Shown: piece by piece, positions 8,507-19,016 of the stretch
Layout: each line of letters begins with the position of its first letter
How positions within the stretch are numbered: position 1 is the first letter of the stretch
Notes under the pieces: model-generated
Databases searched by the model: none
What the model saw: the letters and a program-made list of their open reading frames with translations, nothing else
Told to the model about the DNA's origin: nothing
Translations under genes and position numbers: made by a program
DNA from: Shinella sp. CPCC 101442
GTDB taxonomy: Bacteria > Pseudomonadota > Alphaproteobacteria > Rhizobiales > Rhizobiaceae
Length of the DNA: 64,000 nt
Assembly: GCF_024704725.1 (NCBI RefSeq)
Contig: NZ_JALIQS010000003.1
Span: 186,001-250,000 of the forward strand
Direction of reading: 5' to 3'

Positions 8507-9205
8507 CTATTCTTTCGCCGTCAGCGTGCGCGCACCAGCCGGACCGGCGATGATGGCAAGCGACGCCATATTGATGAAGAGTCCGTGTTCCACGACACCG
8601 GGAATGTCATTGAGGCTGCTTGCGAGCGCATCTGCATCAGGAATGCGGCCAAAAGATGCGTCGAGAATATAGTGTCCACCATCCGTGGTGAAGGTGCCGT
8701 CGCCGGAGGCGCGCAGCGTGAGCGCGCCGGAAAGGCCAAGGCGCGCGGCCGCCTTCTCGATGGCGATACGCGTCGAAACGAGGCCGAACGGGTTGACCTC
8801 GATCGGAAGCTTGAAGGCGCCGAGCGCCTCGACCACCTTGGTCTCGTCGGCAATCACGATCATGCGGGCCGAAGCGGCCGCCACGATCTTTTCGCGCAGC
8901 AGCGCACCGCCGCCGCCCTTGATGAGGCGCAGCTTGCCGTCGACCTCATCTGCGCCATCGATCGTCAGATCAAGTTCCGGCAGCTCGTCGAGCGACTTCA
9001 GCGGCACGCCGAGTTCGACGCAGAGCCGCGCTGTGCGTTCTGATGTGGGCACGCCCTCGACCTTGAGGCCGCCCGCCACCTTTTCCGCCAGCAGCCGGAC
9101 GAACTCTTCTGCCGTCGAGCCGGTGCCGATGCCGAGCCGCATGCCGTCTTCCACATGGGCAAGGGCGGCTTCCGCGGCCTTGATCTTCATTTCCCTGGCG
9201 TCCAT
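8507..9205 (-). CDS. rpiA: ribose-5-phosphate isomerase A
   Basis: A 232-residue enzyme interconverting ribose-5-phosphate and ribulose-5-phosphate in the pentose phosphate pathway. The phosphate-binding [15 protein letters not shown] near residue 26, the DGADEVD motif with catalytic acids near residue 85 and [12 protein letters not shown] near residue 98 are all intact. Length is that of the family. It starts with [18 protein letters not shown], common among rhizobial versions; the ribosome site (GAGGGAG) is a little far, and Met6 could also serve. First gene of a unit with the DUF2059 gene. Confidence 0.95.
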   Translation of the reverse strand: MDAREMKIKAAEAALAHVEDGMRLGIGTGSTAEEFVRLLAEKVAGGLKVEGVPTSERTARLCVELGVPLKSLDELPELDLTIDGADEVDGKLRLIKGGGGALLREKIVAAASARMIVIADETKVVEALGAFKLPIEVNPFGLVSTRIAIEKAAARLGLSGALTLRASGDGTFTTDGGHYILDASFGRIPDADALASSLNDIPGVVEHGLFINMASLAIIAGPAGARTLTAKE

Positions 9206-9402
9206 CCGCCACGCACTCCCTCAAACAACCCTACCGGCCCTTCCTGCGAAGCGACCGTAAATTCCGGTGAGACACTTACACGCCCCGCCGGACAAACGAA
9301 AGCCAAAATCGCGGGGAACCGGGCAGGCAGAAGGCGATTGCAAATGCCGCCTCCATCGCCTACCGGAGAGACCCGCCTCCCATCTTTCGCACAAGGTTTC
9401 CC

Positions 9403-10077
9403 ATGTCCGCTTCTCTCGTTGTCTTCGATCTCGACGGTACGCTCATCGACACCGCACACGACCTCGTGGCGAGCCTCAATCACACGATCGGCCTCGAAGG
9501 CCTTGAACCCGTCGGCTATGGCGACCTCACCTATCTCGTCGGCCACGGCGGACAGGTCATGATCAAGCGCGCTTTTTCGCTGCGCGGCCGCGAGATTTCC
9601 GACAGCGAACTGCAGCGTATGCTGGGCGCCTTCGTCGAGCACTATGCCGGCGCGATGCCGGGCGTGTCCGTGCCCTATCCCGGTCTTGTCGACGCCATGG
9701 ATCGCCTCTCCGGCTCCGGCTACCGCCTTGCCGTCTGCACCAACAAGATGGAAGGCCTTGCCCGCCGCCTGATCGATGGCCTCGGCCTGACCGCGCGCTT
9801 TGCCGCGATCACCGGCGGCGACACCTTCGCGGTCCGCAAGCCTGACGCCGAACATCTGCTCGGCACGGTCCGCCTTGCCGAAGCCGATCCGACGCGCACG
9901 GTGATGGTCGGCGACAGCCTCAACGACATCCTGGTCGCCCGCAATGCCGGTATACCCTCCATCGGCGTGCCCTTCGGCTATTCCGACGTGCCGGTCGCCG
10001 AGCTTGAACCGAACCATGTCGTCACGCATTTCGACGAACTGACGCCCGATCTCATCGAGCGCCTGCTGGCGCGCTGA
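9403..10077 (+). CDS. gph: phosphoglycolate phosphatase (HAD family)
   Basis: A 224-residue HAD-superfamily hydrolase. Motif I is VVFDLDGTLIDT with nucleophile Asp9 and acid/base Asp11; motif II is AVCTNK; a Lys lies in RKPDAEHL; motif IV is MVGDSLNDI. The alpha-helical cap sits between motifs I and II, as in Gph enzymes, which hydrolyse 2-phosphoglycolate from DNA repair or photorespiration-like side reactions. Divergent from rpiA by about 200 bases, an arrangement usual in rhizobia. HAD specificity is hard to prove by sequence, so other small phosphoesters remain possible. Confidence 0.85.
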   Translation: MSASLVVFDLDGTLIDTAHDLVASLNHTIGLEGLEPVGYGDLTYLVGHGGQVMIKRAFSLRGREISDSELQRMLGAFVEHYAGAMPGVSVPYPGLVDAMDRLSGSGYRLAVCTNKMEGLARRLIDGLGLTARFAAITGGDTFAVRKPDAEHLLGTVRLAEADPTRTVMVGDSLNDILVARNAGIPSIGVPFGYSDVPVAELEPNHVVTHFDELTPDLIERLLAR

Positions 10078-10083
10078 AAACCG

Positions 10084-10120
10084 AAAGGCGCCGCATCCCT
10101 GCGGATACGGCGCCTTCGAT
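10084..10120. terminator. bidirectional intrinsic terminator
   Basis: A 9-bp stem AAGGCGCCG/CGGCGCCTT with a 14-base loop between the convergent gph and L,D-transpeptidase genes. Flanking A and T stretches are short, so efficiency is uncertain. Confidence 0.65.
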
Positions 10121-10140
10121 ACTTTTGCCTTCGGACGATA

Positions 10141-12018
10141 TCAGCTCTGCGCCTGACGCGCCTTCTGCGTGGCGGCGAAAGCCTTGCGCATATAGTCGTC
10201 GCGACCATAGACGTCGTCGAAATACTCGACCGCGCCGTCCTTGTTCGGCCATGCCGTGAAATAGGCAACGTAGATCGGGATATCCGCCTTCACGCTGATG
10301 CCCTTGTTGCGGCCGCCTGCGATTTCCTTGCCGATATCGGCTTCCGTCACGCCGAGCACGGCGGCGGCCATCTTGCGGGGCTCGGCCAGACGCACGCAGC
10401 CATGGCTCAGCGCGCGCATATCCTTCTTGAAGAAGCTCTTCGACGGTGTGTCATGCATATAGATGGCATGGCTGTTCGGGAAAAGGATCTTCAGCTCGCC
10501 CAGCGCATTGTCGCCACTCGGCGGCTGGCGCACGGAAACGCCTGACGTGGAACCGTACCAGTTGACGGAGGACGACGGGACCGCGCGACCACCCACGGCC
10601 ACTTCATAGCCCATGCGGTCGAGATAGTTCGGGTCGTTGCGCAGTTTCGGCAGCATCTCGTTGATGATGATCGACTGCGGCACGCCCCAATAGGGATTCA
10701 CTTCGACGGTCTGGATGCGATCCTCGAAGAAATAGGTCTGATTCGACTTGGAGCCGACGACCGTGCGCATCGAGAACTTTTCCTGGCCGTCCTCGTAGTA
10801 ATAGACCTGGAAGGCCGGCTGGTTGATGAAGACGTGGCGCGCGCCGAGATCGACCGGTAGCCAGCGCGCCTGTTCCAGCGCCACTTCCAGCTTGGCGATC
10901 TTGTCGGCCGCGCTGTCGCCGCCGACCATCTTGCGGATCGAGGCCTTGCCGACGACACCATCCGGCTTCAGGCCGTTTTCCTTCTGGAACGCCTCGACGA
11001 GGGACACCAGTTCCGGCGTGTATTCCGGGGTATCCCTGTAGCCGGCAATGGTCAGCGAATGCTCGGTCTTCAGCGCGTCGGAGCCGTGCTTGACGATGCC
11101 CTTGACGATATTGGCGAGTTCCGGATTGCTCTGGCCGGGCTTCAGCAGCGTGCCATCGGCGATCACCACGCGGTCTTCCGCGCTGCTCTCGGCCTTCAGT
11201 CTGGCAAGCTCTGCCTTCAGTGCCTGGAAGTCACCGCCGGCCGGCGAACGGCTTTCCAGATAGCCCTTGATATTGCTGCTCATCGCGACGTTCTTCAACG
11301 CGGCGACGATGTTGACGTCCTTGCGCTTGAAATCGTGATAGCCGGAGATGCGGTTGGGATCGATGCGGCCGCGTACCGCGTCCTGCACATAGGTGGCGAC
11401 GGCGGAAGAGAGTGCGATCTCGAAAGTCGCAAGCTCGTCGTAGCGCTTGTTCAAGTCGACGCTGTCAAAGCTGTCCGACGGAATCTTGACCGCATAGTCC
11501 CAGGGGTCGAGGCCGACCGAGGCAGCATCGGCGAGAACGGCAATAGCGCTCTTCGCCTTTTCATTGATGCCGGTGCCGTCGATCCAGACGAGTTTCTTCT
11601 GTGTGGCGTAGAACGTCTCCACAGCCTTGGCGGCATCGGGCGTGGTGCGTACGTTCACATTGGCGAAGGCGGCGCGAACGCCGGAATCGCCAGCTGCGGG
11701 AATATCGACGGTGATCGAACTCGTCACGACGGGATCGGCGAGCTTTTCGATGGCGACGCGCTTCAGGCCATCAGCCTTGTAGGTGTAGTAGCGCGGGCCG
11801 GTGACGCGCGGCAGCGGCTTGGCGGCCTGCTTCGTTTCAGCGCCCGGAAGGGCGGCCCCCGTGGTCACGCCCGGCAATTCTTCGCGCACCGGCTCCTTCT
11901 TCTTGCCACGGAAGATGTCGAACAGCGTCAGGGCATTGGCGGGCGCGGCATTGAGCGTGATGGTGGCGCAGGAAAGAGCCAGCGCGGCGGCCAGCACGGC
12001 AGTCTTTGTCAGCTTCAT
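10141..12018 (-). CDS. large L,D-transpeptidase (YcbB/LdtD type)
   Basis: A 625-residue exported enzyme. Signal peptide KLTKTAVLAAALALSCATI is followed by a low-complexity linker, a YcbB-type scaffold domain, a peptidoglycan-binding segment near residues 345-390 (AFQKENGLKPDGVVGKASI) and a YkuD catalytic domain in the last third. The active site is HDTPSKSFF and SHGCVRLAEP with the nucleophilic Cys. Such enzymes make 3-3 crosslinks between meso-diaminopimelate residues in the periplasm. The chosen ATG gives a signal peptide directly; an ATG four codons earlier is possible. A second, smaller L,D-transpeptidase lies about 3 kb away. Divergent from fumC. Confidence 0.9.
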   Translation of the reverse strand: MKLTKTAVLAAALALSCATITLNAAPANALTLFDIFRGKKKEPVREELPGVTTGAALPGAETKQAAKPLPRVTGPRYYTYKADGLKRVAIEKLADPVVTSSITVDIPAAGDSGVRAAFANVNVRTTPDAAKAVETFYATQKKLVWIDGTGINEKAKSAIAVLADAASVGLDPWDYAVKIPSDSFDSVDLNKRYDELATFEIALSSAVATYVQDAVRGRIDPNRISGYHDFKRKDVNIVAALKNVAMSSNIKGYLESRSPAGGDFQALKAELARLKAESSAEDRVVIADGTLLKPGQSNPELANIVKGIVKHGSDALKTEHSLTIAGYRDTPEYTPELVSLVEAFQKENGLKPDGVVGKASIRKMVGGDSAADKIAKLEVALEQARWLPVDLGARHVFINQPAFQVYYYEDGQEKFSMRTVVGSKSNQTYFFEDRIQTVEVNPYWGVPQSIIINEMLPKLRNDPNYLDRMGYEVAVGGRAVPSSSVNWYGSTSGVSVRQPPSGDNALGELKILFPNSHAIYMHDTPSKSFFKKDMRALSHGCVRLAEPRKMAAAVLGVTEADIGKEIAGGRNKGISVKADIPIYVAYFTAWPNKDGAVEYFDDVYGRDDYMRKAFAATQKARQAQS

Positions 12019-12550
12019 AAATATTTCCATTCCCCGTATGAACCGCAACGCGCGGTCTCTGGCGGCGCCCGAACCAGCAGGCCGGTAAGTTATAGGAAAG
12101 GATGGTGAATGAAAAGGAAACGCCCCTCCCCGCCAGCCCTGCCAAACCTCACTTCTCCGTGACGCCGACACCTGGCAAGCCAGACGGATTAGGCCGCGTA
12201 AAAATTTGAATTGCTGTCGAAATTTCCCGCGTTGAGGGAAAAAATCCCGCCATCCGTCGCAACGGCCAGAAAAAACAAGCCGGCGGCTGTGATGGAAAAG
12301 GCACAACACCAGGCACCTTGCGGGGCCCTTTTTCGCCGCGTCGTCGCCTAATCGATTTTAACCGAAAGTCTCGTCCCATCCCGCCATTCCGCCCTTGCCA
12401 GCGGGTCGCAGATAGGCCAGAGATTTGCGCGATTTTTTCGCGCCAGCGCGGCCTCCAAAAGGCCCGCGCTCGCCCGGCCTGCCGCACCCCATGCGGCGGC
12501 AAAGCCGGCGGCAGACCGTAACGCATGGGCTCGGAGAAGCGGGAAGCACT
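12019..12550. other. intergenic region between L,D-transpeptidase and fumC
   Basis: 532 bases without a supported gene between divergent genes. It contains an AT-richer part around 12190-12250 that may carry promoters. Open frames here are Arg/Pro-rich and look non-coding. No RNA gene or repeat was recognised. Confidence 0.5.
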
Positions 12551-13942
<1,392 letters not shown>

Positions 13943-13968
13943 GGTAGAAACCCCTTATATTCTGGTGG

Positions 13969-14006
13969 AAAGGCCGTAAATCACCGGATTTACGGCCTTT
14001 TTTCTA
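13969..14006 (+). terminator. intrinsic terminator of fumC
   Basis: A perfect 14-bp stem (AAAGGCCGTAAATC / GATTTACGGCCTTT), ACCG loop, then TTTTTC. One of the strongest terminators of the window. Confidence 0.9.
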
Positions 14007-14102
14007 TGCGTATTCCGTGAGGGAAAGCACAATCGTTAATCTTTCGCAAAGCATTTGCGCAGTATTTTGCGGGGGCTAACGAATGAGCCAGGAGCAGCCG
14101 AC

Positions 14103-15173
14103 ATGAACACGGCAGTTGCGCAGAAGGTCCAGGTGCCCGATATCGCGGCCCAGGTGACCTACGCCATGCGCATAATGGGCGTGTCGCCCATCCCCCGGAA
14201 TTACGAACTGTTCTACGAGGCCTATATCGGCTCGAACCCCAAGCTGACGCGCGAACTCGCCGCACTCGGCAGCAAGGCCTCGCAGGAAGAACTCGACGAA
14301 ATCGGCATGCAGTATTTCGGCCATCATCATGGTGTGCCGGCCATCGACGGCGCGCATACGAAGATCGTCGGCGAACTGGAAGGCCTGTTGCGCCTTCTCA
14401 AGCAGGAGCAGACCTCGCTCGAAAGCTATAACAAGCTTCTGGACGAGACCTTCGTGCGCATCAACAACAAGAGTTCGGCCAGCGTCGACATCATCAGGGG
14501 CGTTATCAGCGTCCTCACCGAGGCGACCGGCGACACCATCAGCCAAGGCAAGGTGATGGTGGAGAATGTCACGCAGAAGTCCGTCGAGATGGACAATGTG
14601 CGCAAGGAACTCGATGAGTACAAGCGCATCGCCAACACGGATTCGCTGACGCAGCTTTCCAACCGCCGCGCCTTCGACGACAAGCTCTCCTCCCTGTACA
14701 ATTCGACGATGACGCGCCATGTCACCGCGCTGATCATCGCCGATATCGACCACTTCAAGAAGATCAACGACACCTACGGCCACCCCGTCGGCGACAAGAT
14801 CCTTGCCACCATCGGCAGCCTCATCCGTGCCAATGTGCGCAAGGACATTCTCGTTGCCCGCACCGGCGGTGAGGAATTCGCGATGATCGTCGAAGGCAAT
14901 ACCGAGGAAGAGGCGATGGCGATCGCCGAGCGTATCCGTACCGCGCTCGAGCACACGCCCTTCAAGAACTCCAAGACCGGCGTCAATTACGGCCCGATCA
15001 CCATCTCGCTCGGCTTCTGCATGGCATCCTGGGCGGAAGGCCCCGGCGAGCTCTATTCCAAGGCCGATATCGCCCTCTATTGCGCCAAGAACGGCGGCCG
15101 CAACCGCACCATGGCCTATGAGGACGGCATGAAGAAGGATTTCGCCAAGAGCTGGCTGATCTACCGCAAATAG
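14103..15173 (+). CDS. GGDEF-domain diguanylate cyclase
   Basis: A 356-residue soluble protein. The N-terminal ~190 residues are helical (PIPRNYELFYEAYIG, then a long coiled stretch) and resemble no sensor I can name. The GGDEF domain covers about residues 195-350: DSLTQLSNRRAFDD, DIDHFKKINDTYGHPVGD, and active site ARTGGEEFAMI, so cyclic-di-GMP synthesis is expected. The product-inhibition site RxxD, normally 9 to 6 residues before GGEEF, is replaced by RKDI, so feedback control is probably lost. The ATG at 14103 has AGGAG upstream. Flanked by terminators on both sides, so monocistronic. Confidence 0.9.
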   Translation: MNTAVAQKVQVPDIAAQVTYAMRIMGVSPIPRNYELFYEAYIGSNPKLTRELAALGSKASQEELDEIGMQYFGHHHGVPAIDGAHTKIVGELEGLLRLLKQEQTSLESYNKLLDETFVRINNKSSASVDIIRGVISVLTEATGDTISQGKVMVENVTQKSVEMDNVRKELDEYKRIANTDSLTQLSNRRAFDDKLSSLYNSTMTRHVTALIIADIDHFKKINDTYGHPVGDKILATIGSLIRANVRKDILVARTGGEEFAMIVEGNTEEEAMAIAERIRTALEHTPFKNSKTGVNYGPITISLGFCMASWAEGPGELYSKADIALYCAKNGGRNRTMAYEDGMKKDFAKSWLIYRK

Positions 15174-15192
15174 ACGGCCTCCCTCCCTTTCG

Positions 15193-15217
15193 AAACGGCG
15201 CCTCCGGGCGCCGTTTT
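15193..15217 (+). terminator. intrinsic terminator of the diguanylate cyclase gene
   Basis: AAACGGCGCC, 4-base loop, GGCGCCGTTT then T, 20 bases after the stop. Confidence 0.85.
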
Positions 15218-15347
15218 GCGTTTGAGGCGTTTGGAACCGCCTGTTCCCGCCGGAACATCGCAACGGCCGGCAAAGTCCTAGAACGTCCCCATGAGAACAC
15301 GACGCCGGGCACCAAACGCACCGGCACTCCAGACAGGGACCAGGACA

Positions 15348-15995
15348 ATGAACAAGCTCGCACTCGCCCTTATCGCAGGCCTTCTTTCCACCGCTGGCGC
15401 CGCATCGGCCGCCGACAACGCCGTCGACCAGATCGAGGTCGCCTCGCTCTCGTCCTCCTCGCAGAAGACGGGCTGGCTGCAGGTCCTTTCGGGCGGCAAG
15501 CCGATGAAGTCGGAAAAGAAGATCGCCGCCGTTTCCCGCGCGCCGATCGCCCGCGAACTCGTCGCCTTTACCGAAGACGTCGCCCCCGGCACGATCATCG
15601 TCGACAATTCCGAGCGCCGCCTCTACCACGTGCTCGGTTCCGGCCTTGCCATGAAATACGCCGTCAGCGTCGGCCGCGAAGGTTTCATCTGGACCGGTTC
15701 GGAAAAGGTGACGCGCAAGACCGAATGGCCGACCTGGACGCCGCCGGAAGACATGCGTGCCCGCGAAGCCAAGAAGGGCAAGATCCTGCCGGTTTCCATG
15801 AAGGGCGGCCTCGACAACCCGCTCGGCTCGCGCGCCATCTATCTCGGCTCGACCATCTATCGCATCCACGGCACCAACCAGCCGTCCTCGCTCGGCAAGG
15901 CGCAGTCGTCCGGTTGCATCCGCATGGCGAACGAAGACGTCGAACACCTCTACGCCCAGGTAACGTCAGGTGTGACGGTGATCGTTCGCAACTGA
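15348..15995 (+). CDS. small L,D-transpeptidase (YkuD domain)
   Basis: A 215-residue exported protein with signal peptide NKLALALIAGLLSTAGAASA. The YkuD domain spans about residues 80-213: TIIVDNSERRLYHVL at its start, GTNQPSSLGKAQSSGCIRMAN with the catalytic Cys near its end. The compact size and lack of a peptidoglycan-binding module set it apart from the larger enzyme nearby; small rhizobial paralogues of this type crosslink peptidoglycan or attach outer-membrane proteins to it. The ATG at 15348 follows CAGGA. It opens an envelope-related group with the CAP-RTX and M15 genes. Confidence 0.9.
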   Translation: MNKLALALIAGLLSTAGAASAADNAVDQIEVASLSSSSQKTGWLQVLSGGKPMKSEKKIAAVSRAPIARELVAFTEDVAPGTIIVDNSERRLYHVLGSGLAMKYAVSVGREGFIWTGSEKVTRKTEWPTWTPPEDMRAREAKKGKILPVSMKGGLDNPLGSRAIYLGSTIYRIHGTNQPSSLGKAQSSGCIRMANEDVEHLYAQVTSGVTVIVRN

Positions 15996-16136
15996 TCCCC
16001 AAAAATGCCGGCGCGTAGCGTCGGCATTTGCACTTCCCAAAGACGGTTCCATTCTCAAACCGCAGTTCCGCATATATACAAGACGTTCGTGACGGACATT
16101 CCGGCCCACCCGCTTTTCAACGTGAAGGAGCCCCGC

Positions 16137-17756
16137 ATGGCAAACATGACGCCGCAAGAGCAGCTGATGCTCGAACTGGTCAACCGGGCGCGCATGGATC
16201 CAGCGGGCGAAGCAAAACGGTTCGACATCGCCCTGAACGAGGGCGTTCCGACCGACAGAACCATTTCGACCGCACCGAAACAGGTCTTGGCCGGTAACGA
16301 CGCCCTTGCACGCTCCGCAGACAAACATAGTCAATGGATGCTGGGCAACAATCGGTTCGAGCATCAGGAAACAGCGAACACGCCCGGCTTTACCGGCGTC
16401 ACCCCGTCGGATCGCATAAAAGCGGCGGGCTACAACCTCACGGGCAACTGGAGCACGGCCGAGAACATCGCCGTGCGTGGAACAAGCGAGACGATCACCG
16501 CCGCCATGCGGACGGAAATGATCATCAACCAGCATGCGGACCTTTTCGTCGACGAAAACTATCCCGGCCGAGGCCATCGGACGAACATCCTGAGCGAAGC
16601 GGTTCAGGAAATGGGTATCGGGCAACGGTTCGGACCGTTCACGTTCTCCGGCGGCGGCAGTTCATTCAACTCGTCGATGGTCACGCAGAATTTCGCCAGC
16701 CAGGGCAACAAGATTTTCGTCACCGGGGTCGTCTACAAGGACAAGGTCATCGCCGATGACTTCTTCAGCGTCGGCGAGCAGGTGGCCAATGTGGGTGTCA
16801 CCTCCAAAGGTGCGGTATCGGACAAGACGGGTGCGGGCGGCGGGTACGAGCTGCTTTACGACGACGGGGGCAGCAAGACGGTGCACTTCGCGCTGTCGAG
16901 CGGCAAGGTCAGCGTCGGCCTGACGCTCGGCTCAAGCAATGTGAAGGTGGACGTCGTCAACGGCACCGAGGTCTGGTCCAACACTTCCGTCAGGTCCGTT
17001 TCCGACAACGTCAAGGAACTGCATGTCCTCGGCATTCTCAAGACCAATCTGACAGGCGCCGACGGCAGCCAGAAGCTCTTCGGCAATGGCGCAGCGAATG
17101 TCCTCAAGGGCCTGGACGGCAACGATACGCTTTTGGGGGCCGGCGGCGGCGACCGCCTGGAGGGCGGCGCGGGAACGGACACGGCCTCCTACGAAACCTC
17201 CAGGAAAGGCGTGACCGCCAATCTCGCCTCCACGGGCTCGAACACGAACGACGCTAGAAAAGACGTCTATGTCTCGATCGAAAATCTCACTGGTAGCAAG
17301 TTCGTCGACACACTGACCGGCGATGACGGAAAGAACACCCTGAGCGGCCTTGCCGGCAACGATGTCCTCAAAGGCGGCAACGGCAACGACAAACTTCATG
17401 GCGGGTCGGGCGCAGACGATCTCACTGGAGGGTCAGGCGCGGACAGGTTCATCTTCAAGGCGCTCTCGGACAGCAAGGTCGCATCGAGTGGTCGAGACAC
17501 GATCTTCGATTTCTCGCATTCAGGCGGCGACAGGATCGATCTGTCCGATATCGACGCGATCGCATCGACGGCGAAGAACGACGCCTTCACCTTCATCGGC
17601 GAGGAGGCCTTTTCCGGCAAGGCCGGGGAATTGCGCTTCGTAACGAAGGCGTCGGATACCTACATCTACGCCAATGTCGACAAGGACAAGACTGCGGAAT
17701 TCGCACTTCATCTCGATGACAAGGTTACGCTGGTGAAGGGCGACTTCATTCTTTGA
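16137..17756 (+). CDS. secreted CAP-domain protein with RTX calcium-binding repeats
   Basis: A 539-residue protein with no Sec signal peptide. Residues 1-165 form a CAP/SCP domain: ELVNRARMDP, HSQWMLGNNRFEH, GNWSTAENIAV and GRGHRTNIL are the family positions. A middle stretch of beta structure follows. Residues about 310-430 hold RTX nonapeptide repeats (LDGNDTLLGAGGGDRLEGG, then GNDVLKGGNGNDKLHGGSGA), and a C-terminal hydrophobic-aromatic region ends in FIL. The RTX block and absence of a leader indicate type I secretion; no T1SS genes are in the window. AAGGAG lies 6 bases before the ATG. CAP domains in other systems act on wall or host surfaces; the substrate here is unknown. Confidence 0.85.
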   Translation: MANMTPQEQLMLELVNRARMDPAGEAKRFDIALNEGVPTDRTISTAPKQVLAGNDALARSADKHSQWMLGNNRFEHQETANTPGFTGVTPSDRIKAAGYNLTGNWSTAENIAVRGTSETITAAMRTEMIINQHADLFVDENYPGRGHRTNILSEAVQEMGIGQRFGPFTFSGGGSSFNSSMVTQNFASQGNKIFVTGVVYKDKVIADDFFSVGEQVANVGVTSKGAVSDKTGAGGGYELLYDDGGSKTVHFALSSGKVSVGLTLGSSNVKVDVVNGTEVWSNTSVRSVSDNVKELHVLGILKTNLTGADGSQKLFGNGAANVLKGLDGNDTLLGAGGGDRLEGGAGTDTASYETSRKGVTANLASTGSNTNDARKDVYVSIENLTGSKFVDTLTGDDGKNTLSGLAGNDVLKGGNGNDKLHGGSGADDLTGGSGADRFIFKALSDSKVASSGRDTIFDFSHSGGDRIDLSDIDAIASTAKNDAFTFIGEEAFSGKAGELRFVTKASDTYIYANVDKDKTAEFALHLDDKVTLVKGDFIL

Positions 17757-17768
17757 CGAGAGAAGCGA

Positions 17769-18563
17769 TCAGCGGCAGGCGGAAGCGTCTGCCGCTCTCG
17801 CTATGGCAATCAGTTCAGGGCGATACTCGAAATGCATGGTGTCGTAGTGATACCAGCGCCCGCCCCAGACAAAGCCGTGTCGCTCGAATATCTCGACGAT
17901 CTCAAGCGGATATTTGTTGGCATATTTCGGCACCTTGCCGGGCTTCCCGCCGGACCAGATCCAATAATCCGCAAACTTGGTGTTGAGATCGACCGCCGCG
18001 CCAAAACTGTGCACCGACATGTTCTTGGCGCCAGAAACCTTGCGCCAGTTGAACACGCCGGCCGAAGGCGAGAGGTAGCGTTTCAGCTCGGACTTTGCCG
18101 CAAGGTCGTCCCGAACCTTTTCCAGCGCTGCGGCAGCCCCCTGCCGCTTCGTTACGCGCAACGTCTCGCCGAACCATTTCACGGGAACGAGATCGGCTCC
18201 GACGGCCTTTGCGGAAGCGCCGTAGAGCCGCATCATCAATGCGTCGCTGCGGATGCGGCCCGGATCGAAATCGGCCTCCGGCTTTTTCTCGCAGGCGCCG
18301 AGCGGATAGATCTGCCGAAGGCTGTCCTCGACATCGCCTGATGCAAGGCTCGCCTGGTGATCCTTCGCCTTGCCATCGTCGATCTCGAGCGGCGGGCCGC
18401 CATCCTTGAAGAGAAGCCTGTTGCCTTCGATGCCGGAAAGGCTCTCCGGATAGGCTTCCACCAGCAATTTCAGGCGGGCCGCAAGATCAGGCTCCGCCGC
18501 CCGCGCTGCAGGTATGGCGAGGAGGAGCGCGGCAACACCCGCGAGAAGACGCCTAGTCGACAT
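17769..18563 (-). CDS. M15 family D-Ala-D-Ala carboxypeptidase-like protein
   Basis: A 264-residue exported protein with signal peptide STRRLLAGVAALLLAIPAARA. The zinc peptidase domain is in the C-terminal half: SVHSFGAAVDLN supplies the His and Asp ligands and HFEYRPEL the final His, as in VanY/M15 proteins that trim peptidoglycan stem peptides in the periplasm. The ATG at 18563 overlaps the end of the upstream gene by 11 bases, so they are coupled; an ATG six codons earlier is possible. Convergent with the CAP-RTX gene, 12 bases apart. Confidence 0.85.
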   Translation of the reverse strand: MSTRRLLAGVAALLLAIPAARAAEPDLAARLKLLVEAYPESLSGIEGNRLLFKDGGPPLEIDDGKAKDHQASLASGDVEDSLRQIYPLGACEKKPEADFDPGRIRSDALMMRLYGASAKAVGADLVPVKWFGETLRVTKRQGAAAALEKVRDDLAAKSELKRYLSPSAGVFNWRKVSGAKNMSVHSFGAAVDLNTKFADYWIWSGGKPGKVPKYANKYPLEIVEIFERHGFVWGGRWYHYDTMHFEYRPELIAIARAADASACR

Positions 18564-18939
18564 TGATGTTGATATAGTCGCCATTGGCACCGCGCCAGAT
18601 TTGGACCTCGATGCGGACGTCACCCTGAAGCAGACGGCGTGCTGCGCTATGCTCGATGCGGCCATGGCTGATCATGCGCTCGGCCAGTTCCCGGTTGCGC
18701 GCCGAGGCGAAGAAGCTGTCGGTATCGTCGCCCGGCTGGCTGATGCCGAAGCGGTGTACATTGGCGCGATCCTGCCGGATGACCTGCCAGGGCTGGGTCA
18801 GACGCGCATTGCTGGAGTTGTAGAGATCGTCCTGGCCGATATAGGCCCCGTAGCTCTCGATCAGTTCATCCGCCCTGGCAGCGCCCACCGAGGCCGCAAG
18901 CATGGCGGCGCATGCCGCCGCAAAAAATCCTGTGCGCAT
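18553..18939 (-). CDS. small secreted protein, function unknown
   Basis: A 128-residue protein with a signal peptide (MRTGFFAAACAAMLAASVGAARA, of which the cut is after ARA). The mature part is polar: DELIESYGAYIGQDDLYNS, then LTQPWQVIRQDRANVHRFG, and a C-terminal beta-rich GDVRIEVQIWRGANGDYINI. No family is recognised. GGAG is 6 bases before the ATG at 18939. Its stop lies inside the start of the M15 peptidase gene, so the two are translated together and probably share an envelope role. Confidence 0.75.
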   Translation of the reverse strand: MRTGFFAAACAAMLAASVGAARADELIESYGAYIGQDDLYNSSNARLTQPWQVIRQDRANVHRFGISQPGDDTDSFFASARNRELAERMISHGRIEHSAARRLLQGDVRIEVQIWRGANGDYININVD

Positions 18940-19016
18940 TCCCAACTCCAAAATTCGCAAAAACCATTCATAACCAGGAACAAGACGGTTGGGGAAGACA
19001 GGATATTCGCGCGCGC

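Noticed and set aside
12149-12526. 125-codon minus-strand frame upstream of the L,D-transpeptidase
   Set aside because: Arg/Pro/Gly-rich, no ribosome site, no family; it lies in a likely promoter region.
14076-15947. 623-codon antisense frame over the diguanylate cyclase and L,D-transpeptidase genes
   Set aside because: It covers two well-supported genes on the other strand and is Gly/Arg/Asp-rich like reverse translation of GC-rich code.
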